Origin: Toxorhynchites rutilus septentrionalis
Lineage: Eukaryota; Arthropoda; Insecta; Diptera; Culicidae
Direction of reading: 5' to 3'
Assembly (NCBI RefSeq): GCF_029784135.1
Contig: NC_073745.1
Span: forward strand, 56,325,205-56,389,204
DNA length: 64,000 nt
The position numbers were made by a program, and so were the translations under genes. Position 1 is the first letter of the stretch, and each line of letters begins with the position of its first letter. A model generated the notes under the pieces. It worked only from the letters and a program-made list of their open reading frames with translations. It made no database searches and was not told the DNA's origin. Positions 55,201 through 64,000 of this stretch are shown piece by piece.

Positions 55201-56700
55201 CGATCTCTAAATGCTAATTTCCACTTAAATGCATCTCCTGGACAGTGCATCTCCTTGTGCAGTAGTCAGATAATGTGAAAGTCATGAATAAAACAAAAGA
55301 GCAAGAGCCTAGCATCTACTGACAAATTTTGGAAAGTCCTATGTAATTACGATGGAATTCGCGATCGCGGATATTCGAGATTCTATTGTAACATGGAGTA
55401 TTGTTAGAGCTCAAAATTCATTTCAAATTGTTTAAAACGAGAGTTTTGATAGAACGACTACTGCAGAAAAGTTTCAATTTTTTCCGTCGTTTGAACAGGG
55501 TGCTGATGAGTTCTAGGATCAACCCTATCATTATCCACTACTCCATATCTGTGTTGCTTTTCTTTCGAATGTGTGCCATTCATAATATTTATGTGAGAGT
55601 GATACGGGAAACCTAGCTTTCTCATTCCTATTGGATGCCTTTCGTAGAAATTTTCCATACGGAACTTTTACCTGTCTGTAGCATATGAGCGCCATCCCTT
55701 CCCTACCCAGTCAGGAAAATCACCTGTGGAATTAGATTTGTGTCGTAATTGTCTAGACCGTCTTGTTATCCTGTCAATGACCATATTTTATCCGATATTT
55801 GGGATGTGATACCTGATCAAGTAAATGAGCCTTTTTTTCCGTTTCCTTACCATATGTCTCTTAAATTACAGGCAGAAAAAATCGTAGACAGGCCCCGAAA
55901 TTTAGGAACTTTTTCTTCTTAGTAACGTAATTTGAAACTACGTGGGAAGTACAACGAATTTGAAAAAATACTTTTTCATTATTTTGACTGAAAATTGAAA
56001 ATTGATCATAATTTTAACTTATGATATTGAATGTGGCTATAACCAAATTATGATAAATCGTAATCCAATTGATTATGATTATGCTACAAGTTCAGTTCGT
56101 AATCTGTTATGCCGAAAGAGGTCCACTTTCTAAGCGATAACACAAGAATGCTTCCGGATGCAAAAACGGTGGCCTTGCCAAATGTTTGTTTGTACCATCG
56201 ATTGTAGATCGCAAACAAACAACGCTTCGGAAAACACTTCCAGAAAACGGCGGAAAACGAAAACGGCAGAAAACGAAACACTCCGGTCAACGTTCACGTG
56301 AAAGCTTATCAACGCACGTTACCCGCTAATGCCGACGAAAAACTGGATTGGACAGGAATTTCCGGGCTGAATATGGGCCTCAGATCACCACAGGCAGACG
56401 CAATCACAATTGGTTCTATACGGCAGCTTTATTGACATCTTTCTGCCTTTGAATTGATACAAGTGCTCTTGGGTAGTACCATTGAACTGATGATGATGAT
56501 GATGGTAATGATCATGGATGAGGGATATGAAGAAAACAAACCGTCGAAAAGTTTCCAGTGGAACAGTTGTGCATTCCAATCCGACTTTTCGGGTTGGGAT
56601 TCCTGTTAGAGTTTAGAGTGAGAAGCCTCTTCTTCGATCCTCGATCTTCGCGTATTCTCATCAGTCCGTCCTTATCGCATCGTGGAGTATCGACTCGCAA
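55201..56700. other. Non-coding stretch upstream of the second SLC26 paralogue
   Basis: No gene recognised. 56130-56330 has a higher GC content and purine-rich 'gaaaacgg' repeats. The last several hundred bases are probably the upstream region of the exon at 57076. Confidence 0.3.
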
Positions 56701-56718
56701 ACATTAGACTGTGAGCTG

Positions 56719-56724
56719 TATAAA
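56719..56724 (+). promoter_or_regulatory. TATA box upstream of second SLC26 gene
   Basis: TATAAA at 56719-56724 in 'gctgtataaacacacag', about 350 bp before the ATG at 57076. The segment between has no in-frame ORF and would be 5' UTR. Initiator-like words follow, but none is at an ideal distance. Confidence 0.35.
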
Positions 56725-57075
56725 CACACAGTCGTCAGTTCGTTGTAGTCACGAGACCAAGCAGCACGCGCATCCTTCGGTGTATTGATCCTTGTTCAGT
56801 GGAGAAGTATTCCTCAAAATTTGAGATGATGAGTCCAGAAAACGGATAAACGTAGTTTTTGCGATAGTTATGTGTAGAAAGTGATTTAATACAGAATTGA
56901 AATGAGTCCGTGAGAAGTGTTTTCGGTGAAATTGAAGACAAGACCACAACGAACCCAACGTTTTGTTATTAACCTGACGAGAACTAGTGAGAGCAGAAAC
57001 ATCGATTGTTCCGCTGTAACGGATAGTGGATCGATTCAGTGAAGATAGTGATATAAATTAAGCGGAGGCATTAAA

Positions 57076-57276
57076 ATGTTGTACCATAAAGCAGAGCCAA
57101 ATGATGGGTTAGTACCGATGAATTTAAACAAAAAGTGTGGACTTAATATTAATTACCATTTCTCAGCAATAAACTAAAGTCCGAGTACAGCGAATTGTCC
57201 TATCTCGTGACGAGGCAGTGTCTCAACCAAGAAGATCTTAATCAACTGACGGAGTATGACAGTGTCAAAACATCGG
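57076..57276 (+). CDS. Second SLC26 paralogue, N-terminal exons 1-2 (partial gene)
   Basis: Exon 1 is 57076-57107 (32 nt, MLYHKAEPND), donor gttagt. The intron is 57108-57166, acceptor tttctcag. Exon 2 is 57167-57276, ending g|gtaagt in phase 1. The joined reading continues 'KLKSEYSELSYLVTRQCL' and 'LTEYDSVKTS', closely matching the gene at 4531 (YNELSYLVTRPCL.., YDRVKPT) with identical exon size and phases. Intron 2 would be longer than 6.7 kb, because no SLC26 exon 3 ('..FVPILQWLPKY'-like) is found to the end of the window. The gene presumably continues to the right. It could also be an orphan duplicate of the N-terminal exons. Confidence 0.8.
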
Positions 57277-57987
57277 GTAAGTAAAAAAAAACTTGACATG
57301 ATATCCTGACAGACCCTTCAAGTTTCGAGACAAGTGTAATTCCTAAAAGTCAAAATCATAAAAAATACAATTGATGAACATTCGTGGAGTCTCTACCGCA
57401 GCGTCCCAGGTGCCTAATCTCCCAAGTCCAAACCCCAACCCCACGACCTAATCAAACGGCAACAAGAAAATATTTGCACGCGACTGAGTAAAAACAACGT
57501 GTTGCTATCGCCCCGGGAAGCCGATTTCTAGTCCCCCCAAATATTTGACGACCTTTGGGTCACCGATTGCGTATTCAAAAGGTAGCAACAGTACGATGAA
57601 TCATTATCACCAATGTTGTTGAATTATCACGGGGACGCCGGACAAATATTATTATGATAGTGCTTAGATTGATAATGCGGGTTGTTAGCGGTGATTTGAG
57701 GGATGTGAACCTAAGAAAGGCCGAATGACAAACAACGAAGTGACGCTCATAGAGATTCCTTTCGGATCTTTTGTTTTGATCGCGGCACGCGGTCATTCGT
57801 TTGTGTTCAAAGGGCGTTTGATTATCTGTTGATACCCCATTTTATGCGTGTAAACCATAACTATCATTCGCGGCATTCGGGTATTGAAGATCTAACTTGT
57901 GACATCCAATCAGTACCAGTAGAGTGGGGCGCTACGTTTATCCCCGTGTTATGGATAACTAAAATTGTTCTATTTGAGTTATGATGA

Positions 57988-58432
57988 CCCAGCAAACATC
58001 AAATCATATAAATAGCCATAATTGTAGACGATATACTTACATCCAAGGCACATTTGGATGATATCTGATACATATAACTGGAATATACACGCAAAAATGG
58101 AGGCGATATACATATATGACATATTTTATTCACATATAAAGCCGTATATAACGATATACGATGCTTTTTACACTGATATGCGATTTGACTCGACAATTAT
58201 ATATAAAATGAATAGAATGTATGTATATAATACTGCATATCCCGGTACGAAGATGATCATAATACCGATATACGACTTAATCCATCAATGATAAATCGTG
58301 TTTTTTGTATTTTATACAATTTTGGATACACATGATGCATCCGTTGGTTGATATTTTATACGATTGTAATTTGATACGAATTTATGTGCGATCTAGTATG
58401 TGTAAATGTTATACGATTTAATGTTTTCTGGG
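57988..58432. mobile_element. MITE with CCCAG termini
   Basis: Left end CCCAGCAAACATCAAATC, right end (reversed) CCCAGAAAACATTAAATC, 445 bp, flanked by GATGA and GATGG. AT-rich interior with many 'atacgat' words. No coding capacity. The apparent ORFs are artefacts. Confidence 0.65.
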
Positions 58433-58689
58433 GATGGTCAAAACACGTTTTTCAATTCACAACTGCAGATTGCTTGCCAAACATGGAATTTTTTGGTGAA
58501 TTTCGACTTCTTGATTTTACAATCTTCCGATCAATCGAGGTATAAAATTTTCTGCCCAGTATTCTGATCGAAAATTACCAGGCAGCACGTTTCGTCTACC
58601 ATAACCAAACATTCATGTTTATATAACAAATATATATAAAATATTTTTGTACAGTGTCCTTAAGCACTTATTTGCCTAAAAAAATGGGT

Positions 58690-59740
58690 GGGTTATATCT
58701 ATAATATAACCGCAAGGTTGAAACTTGACATTATATCCCTACAGACCCTTCAAGTTTCGAGACAAGTGCTCAGGGGACTACCTGAGCTTATCAATCATTT
58801 CAGTGAGCAGCAGATATGAAGGCATATCCTTCAATGCAATCTTGAATAACCGGGCCAAAGCGTTATGTTCGTAACCGTTCTTGTAATCCGTGTTAGGAAA
58901 ACACTTTTCGGTGTGCAAAAAAAAATGCGGGTGCAGAAGTACCTACGGCTTGCATGAATCAACAACTTCAACTTCTACTTTTTATACTATAGAGGATTTA
59001 AACCTGAAAGTTCATTCGCCTCTAGTGTCTGTACGATTTTCCCAGGTTCCTAAGTTTAGAATACCGTGTTAAGGAAACATATTCTAGTTTGCACAAAGGC
59101 AAGCGAGTGCAAACGTACTCGCAGTTTGCATTTATTTGCAAAATTTCCCCAGACATCTTGGTTTTGAGGTCTGTGTTAGGCAAACACATTTCCGGTGGAA
59201 CAAAAATGCCCACGACTTGTATGAATTTGCAATGCCAATTTCCTCAGACACCTTGGTTCAGATGTCTGTGTTGGGGAAACACATTTCAGTCGAAACAAAA
59301 ATACCCCCGACCTACATGAATTTGCAATGCCAATTTCCCTACGCTCCATGGATTTGAAGTCTGTGTTAGGAAAATATATATCAGTCGGAACAAAAATATC
59401 CCCGACTTTCATGTATTTGCAATGCTGCTTGGTTTAGATGGCTGTGTTAGGGAAACAGTAAATCGGGCCAATCAAAACGAGGTAGTTAAGGCGTATAGAT
59501 AACGCTTAACATTTTACAGTTTTTCAATTGTTTATCTAATGAAAAATAACATTTTATTAAATGCGATAGAAGCGTAGAAATATTCCCTATCAGTTGATGC
59601 AAACACCTTTCCGATCCAGTAAGAATGGTTCGAGTTATAAGCATTCGGAATCTTTCATATTTCCTGCATGTTCTGTATTTAGGTTTTCATTTTACCCCCC
59701 ATATACTCCGGTTAGACGTAGTCCCACGTCAAAAATACTT
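58690..59740 (-). repeat. Palindrome-ended repeat with minisatellite (copy 3)
   Basis: The copy begins 'gggtgggttatatctataat' (58687), as before copy 2, and ends 'gacgtagtcccacgtcaaaa' (59716-59735). Five to six reverse-oriented 110-bp units lie at about 58880-59460 (e.g. 'gtctgtgttagg.aaacac' at 59170, 59262 and 59360), then the leader in reverse. The left end differs from copy 2: 48 bp matching the SLC26 intron replaces the 'cgtggg' end. Confidence 0.65.
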
Positions 59741-60478
59741 TGCATTCCAATCCGGCTTAATATGGGCTTTGAACCATCCTAATTCAGCCCTTTCCTTCGC
59801 TTTTTGAACGTAGGATTGCAGAACATTTGGATTCCGCTTGAAAAGACCTTTAGCCTTCGCTTTGGCGATCTGCCACTTCCGGGTTTCCGGGCGTAGTCAT
59901 ACTTTCTTTGAAACGTTTCGAACTCCATATTTTGTCACATTAGGAAATTCTAAAAGTTACTCTCGAGCGGATAGCGATTCAATGAAAACGCTGAAACGAG
60001 CTGCATTGAGGGTGTACTCCAGGTATCGTAATTCTGTTCCAGACTGAATACCATCGTTATTTTTGAAGAAATGCATCTCTAGTTTGTTGATCCCGCTACA
60101 ACACGTCTTGCAGCTTTCTTTAGCTACTGATCGTTTTCCGAAGCTATTCAAGCAGTTTGCGATCAATATGGATTCATGTCCGGCCGGTCAACTATCACGA
60201 AGACTTTTTGCAATTATGTCGCCGACAGCATGGTCGAAAGCTTCCAAACCGACACTTTTCACATCGATCTAACAGCCGCTTTTCATAATATCTATCGCGA
60301 CATCGCTATCGCCTAGTAAACAAAGCTAGGTGTTACTGGGACTTTGCTAAGTTGGTTTGAATCTTAACTCAAGGAACGCCGATTGAATATTTCAACTTCT
60401 TGAACCAGAAGGAAGCCATTTGAGTCCTCTAGTTTTCCTGATCTACATTCTGTCAAATATATACCGGGATTTTTGGTG

Positions 60479-60900
60479 TTTTGACGTAGGACTACGTCTT
60501 ACATTGAGGGTGCCAAATCAGAAGACAGGTCACGTCTTCATGAAATAAAGTTTATGTTAATAACTATTTTTGCTGCTAACGGATTTTAACGATTTGCATA
60601 CCAATCGAATATATTTTGACGTAGGACTACGTCTAACCGGAAGATATAGGGGGTGAAATGGAAATCTAGGCACTGAACAAGTAGGAACAAATGCAAGATT
60701 TGGAACGCTTATAACTCGAGCATTTCTCAATAGATCGCAAAGGTTTTTGCAGCAATTGATAGGAAATATATCTACGCATCTATCATAACGAATAACATTT
60801 CATTTTTCTTGAGATAAATAATTGAATAATTGTGAAATATCAAGCATTGTCAAAATGCACTATGTGCCCATTTTTGATTGGTCCATTTTGTGCTCCTCAA
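60479..60900 (+). repeat. Two successive palindrome-family leaders
   Basis: A type-1 leader begins at 60482 (GACGTAGGACTACGTC, 'gggtgccaaatcaga'). It runs only ~125 bp before a second palindrome at 60615 begins the type-2 leader ('taaccggaagatataggggg'). The type-2 part matches the reverse of 53200-53478. It leads towards the H2A relics rather than a minisatellite. Confidence 0.6.
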
Positions 60901-61135
60901 ATCGTACCGACCAAAACGGGCAACCAGAGCAGCAGCGAAATAGAATGAAGCACGATTGGAAAGGAAAAAGAAAAAAATTAACGAAACATTGGTCGCAGTC
61001 TCACACATGCGTAATTCTCGAGCCAGCCAGTCAGCTTAAAAATCCCCGCTCCGCTGCCGTAACGATCATTCTCATTCAAACCGTACACCACATCGATTCG
61101 CATCACAACACACCAACAAACCAACCCAAACAGCC

Positions 61136-61400
61136 ATGTCTGGACATGGTAAAGGAGGAAAAGTGAAGGGAAAGGCAAAATCTCGCTCGAACCGTGTTGA
61201 TCTGGAGTTCCCCGCAAGGGTAGCTAAGCCGAGCGCGTTAGTACCAGTGCACCAGTCCACCTAGCCGGCGTTATATAGTTTCGGCCGCCGAAGTGATCGA
61301 GTTAGCTGGCAAAGCAGCTCGCGACGATAAGAAAACCCGCATTCGGAACAGAACACATTTGGTTCGGTGGACATCAAGACAACAGGCAGTTGCAGCGAGT
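61136..61400 (+). pseudogene. Histone H2A pseudogene 1
   Basis: The start is intact: ATG 61136, reading MSGHGKGGKVKGKAKSRSNR, the H2A N-terminal tail with one R-to-H change. After the residues 'EFP' a gap removes the start of the histone fold ('VGRIHRLL' region). The frame then shifts, and 'RKG', 'AERV', 'APVHLAGV', 'AAEVIELAGKAARDDKKTRI' follow in broken frames to about 61400. Functional H2A is ~124 residues and nucleosomal. This copy cannot make it. The coding-like start and a TATA-promoted relative downstream suggest capture of a whole histone gene, not an intron-less mRNA copy (histones lack introns, so the two cannot be told apart by introns). Confidence 0.85.
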
Positions 61401-62020
61401 GGCGAGTGGCAAACGCAATCGCAAAACGGCTTATTTAGACTTATTTAGTTGGACATTTGTGAACATAGAGATCCAAATTATGACCCCACATTGAAAGTCG
61501 ACACTGTCCACTGTCATCGCAAATGTTCCATTACAGGTTAAAATCGCCTCCAATGCGACACTGAGTGGCGCTTCGGCACGTCGCATTGAATGTAATTTAC
61601 TGTACAACATGTCACAAAGCAGGATGGGAAGAAATTTTCCAACTATGAAAGCGGTGGCGAGTGGCAACAAATCGCTAAACAGGAAGGTTTAGCAGAACAA
61701 GATGGAGATATCGATTGATAACAAAACAATAAACTCTTTAGATTGAAGATAATTTTGTGATCCTGAAAAGGACCCTTTCTAGCATGTGCATGTGAATGTG
61801 AATCCAACGAGCGAACAAATCGTAATGAATGTATTGTTTTGCCATCGCTCCCTTTTAACGCTCATTCGTTCGTCTCGTTGGACTCGCCCCTCTGGCTGAG
61901 TCTGCCGATTTGTCTCTATCCTGTGAGTGTGTACCGCTAGAGTATAAAACACGCGGACCCCAAAAAAATATCTTATTTTCTTTCAAACCGTAAACCCGTG
62001 TAGTTGTACGGCATCGGCAT
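61401..62020 (+). other. Spacer between the two H2A relics with TATA promoter
   Basis: 61560-61720 matches 62310-62480 after the second relic ('cggcacgtcgcatt.aatgta', 'gatgggaagaaattttccaa'), showing a tandem duplication of relic plus 3' flank. TATAAAA at 61943-61949 is 72-80 bp before the second relic, about where a histone gene promoter lies. No other gene. Confidence 0.55.
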
Positions 62021-62310
62021 CGTGGACGTAACAAATGAGGACAAGTTAAGGGAAAGGCAAAGTCTCACTCGAACCGTGCAGGTCTCCAGTTCCCTGTTGG
62101 TCGCATTCACTGATTTCTCCGCAAGGGTAACTAGGCCGAACGGATTGGTGCCGGAGCACCAGTATACCTAACAGCGATTATAGAGTTTCGGCCGTCGGAG
62201 TGCTCGAGTTGGCTTGCAAAGCTGCTCACGACAATCAGAAAACCCGCATCAAGAACAGAGCAGCTTCGGTTCGGCGCTCATCAAGGCAACAATTAGTTTC
62301 TGTGAGTGGC
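62021..62310 (+). pseudogene. Histone H2A pseudogene 2
   Basis: The start codon is lost. From 62039 the frame reads 'KGKAKSHSNRAGLQFPVGRI', then H and a stop where the R of 'HRLL' stood, 'FLRKGN', a stop for Y, 'AERIGAGAPVYL' and, after a shift, 'VLELACKAAHDNQKTRIKNR'. This is unmistakably the H2A order through the acidic-patch helix. It retains the fold start that relic 1 lacks, so neither is derived from the other in its present state. The frame breaks at 62190 and stops near 62308. Confidence 0.88.
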
Positions 62311-62703
62311 AAAGTGTTTCTCCGGCACGTCGCATTAAATGTAATTTACTGAACAACATGTCACAAGCTGGATGGGAAGAAATTTTCCAACTGTGAAAGC
62401 TGTGGCGAGTGGCAAACGCAATAGCTAAACAGGAAGGTTTAACCGAACAAGATGGGAATATCGAGTGATAACAAAAACACAACACCAAAGGTTCTTTTCA
62501 GAACCATCAACATGTTCATAAAGAGTAAACAGTAAACTAATCCATTTTTCAGGTAGATAGGTAGGTATTCCGTAGGAGAAGAAAATAAAACAATATATTT
62601 AAAATATATATTTACCAAAGGTTGTCCCCTTTGTATAGTCCTACGTCACGCCGGTTATGTCCTCGACATTACCCACCCGTCTTTTTTATATCAGGTTTTA
62701 TAT

Positions 62704-63682
62704 CAGGGTGTCGACTACCTTGAAAATCAGGAAATATCAGGGAATTAAAATAATGTCAGGAAAAATCATGGAATATCAGGGAACTACGACATCAATCTGG
62801 AAAAAAAATAAATTCTATCGTTTAGAATTTTTGTTATTGCAGTAATTAGAAAATTTTGATAACACCAAAAGCTGAGAAGGTATAGCTAGGGCTTGATAAA
62901 ATGAGCTTCATGATGATGATAGGCTTTGCCACGAATTCTTAAGCTGAGGATTCTGAGCTTGATGAAACTTCGTTAGCTATATTTTGTCGTTGGTTTCGAC
63001 GAGTCTTTGAACAAGACTATAAATAGGCTGCAGTTGCATCTGAACATCAGATTTTGGGATGAAGAATAAATGGAGGTGTTAAATCGTTACATGACGTCAA
63101 TGTTCTTGGAACGTTCTCAAGCATCAGAGTTTAACGTGCAGCTTTTAAAGAAGGTCTGGGAATTATATATTTGAACAAATCTACCAACGTGAGTTGGTCA
63201 TATTACGCCAGCTGCAACTGGACTTTTACAAAGGAGAAGAAAAACTCTTGAATCAGGGAAGCTCCGGATTCATCAATAGAATGATGGATTAAAATAACTC
63301 GTCAAAATTTACGACAGACAAATCTCGAAATTTCGTCTGGGATGCGGAGCTCTGGTTTCAAAGCTTTCGAAGCATTGATATATCCTTGATCTTGCCGTCA
63401 TTGATTTAGATTTAAAAAAAAATAGCTGGAAAACGATTCGAGAAACTTTTGACTGTTGATTCTAGTGACCTAGTGACCAGCAGACTTAGCTAAAACAATA
63501 TTGATAGCAAAAACAGCAACAAGTTTGTTCACTATGATCCGGAAAACGACTGGAGCATTTTTGGAAATGATAGGTTTACGGAACATTTTAGCCAAAATGA
63601 TCTTCTGTCTCTCATGTGGGAACTCCAACGCTGAGAGAGCTTTTCCAATAATACCGAATGTTTTAAGAAAGTCGACACCCTG
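62704..63682 (+). mobile_element. hAT-like transposon relic
   Basis: The termini are CAGGGTGTCGACT at 62704 and the inverse ending at 63682. The + strand near 63610-63650 reads 'CLSCGNSNAERAFSNN', which resembles the hAT C-terminal dimerisation motif (S.GN...ER.FS). The remainder of the transposase is too degraded to read. TATAT lies on both sides, but an 8-bp target duplication could not be shown. Confidence 0.6.
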
Positions 63683-64000
63683 TATATGCTATACATTACA
63701 ATCCATTACAATAGTCTGTATATGTTTTAAATTGATGATAATTGGAAGCATTCCCATTTCCCCATACATTCGTTCTGTCCATTTGTGTGCTTTCCCGAAC
63801 AAAGCTGTCAATAACGGGCAACAAAATTTGCGAAGTAAACTCTACCCTTGCATAGTAAGTAAGTTCTCGCTAGCGTATAAGTATTGCATCTCCTCTGCGG
63901 AAAATTCTCAGAATCTTTCTGTGCCCGAAACAACAAAGGTCGCTTATCGTACTCATTTTGCGTTTTATGTTTCTCCTCGAGCTGTGAACGATAGCGAATA
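63683..64000 (+). repeat. Palindrome-family type-1 leader, continued past hAT
   Basis: 'tatgctatacattacaat' (63684) and 'tgtgtgctttcccgaac' (63769) match 43650-43740, with TATAAG at 63876. The copy is cut by the window end. The hAT relic seems to have entered this leader. Confidence 0.5.

Larger units (their letters stand above)
57277..64000 (+). other. Start of intron 2 of second SLC26 paralogue
   Basis: It begins at the donor gtaagt (57277). It contains a MITE (57988-58432), the palindrome-ended repeat (about 58690-59740), H2A relics (61-62.3 kb) and a hAT relic (62704-63682). No further exon is recognised. 57289-57336 is duplicated at 58721-58768. Confidence 0.45.

Noticed and set aside
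57999..58291. Repetitive Tyr/Ile-rich ORFs on both strands
   Set aside because: Product of AT-rich 'atacgat' repeats in a MITE.
61136..61400. Functional histone H2A gene
   Set aside because: Start is good, but the fold start is deleted and frames are broken.

Overview
The window looks like chromosomal DNA of a culicine mosquito, most likely Aedes. This is inferred from an intron-bearing insect-type SLC26 transporter, ITmD37E transposons, I-type LINEs that encode RNase H, tRNA-derived SINEs, TA-target MITEs, and the general picture of a few host exons spread through layer on layer of transposon debris. I found no prokaryotic or viral genome features.

Host genes. One SLC26 (sulfate permease/prestin family) gene can be assembled on the + strand from six exons: 4531-4562, 4643-4755, 23961-24304, 24363-24467, 24523-24926 and 24986-26009. 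The splice phases all agree and the product is 673 aa with a C-terminal STAS domain. Intron 2 is 19.2 kb and is filled with transposons. At 57076-57276 there is a second, paralogous pair of N-terminal SLC26 exons with the same architecture (32-nt start exon, ~60-80-nt intron, ~110-nt second exon, phase 1). I see none of its remaining exons before the window ends, so it probably belongs to a tandem SLC26 paralogue that continues to the right.

Mobile elements, left to right: a deleted mariner-like element (1100-2028); a pogo-type deletion derivative (5065-6100); an I-type LINE on + (about 6.3-13.05 kb) interrupted by a hAT MITE with 8-bp TSD; a deleted hAT (13316-14494); a Tc1 relic (16245-17395); a 6.09-kb I-type LINE on - with a 14-bp TSD (17396-23486); mariner and Tc1 relics (27-28.4 kb); a SINE and Tc1 relic (31.5-32.6 kb); a decayed ITmD37E inside a tandem-repeat element (33.06-35.4 kb); an apparently intact ITmD37E (37311-38596); a decayed RNase H LINE on - (about 38.7-43.5 kb); a reverse-transcriptase relic (46.7-47.9 kb); a terminal-inverted-repeat element with 4-bp TSD (49360-50378); a SINE with TSD (51877-52148); large nested inverted repeats (51.7-55.2 kb); several MITEs; and a hAT relic (62704-63682).

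The least explained component is a mosaic repeat family whose copies begin or end with the 16-bp palindrome GACGTAGNNCTACGTC or close variants (about 62-75, 293, 2220, 27646, 43499, 45152, 53458, 59716, 60482, 60615). A shared leader is followed by different cargo: arrays of a ~110-bp minisatellite, a broken gag-like ORF, or two tandem broken copies of a histone H2A gene (61136 and 62021). This is my best candidate for an undescribed system. All assignments come from reading the sequence only.
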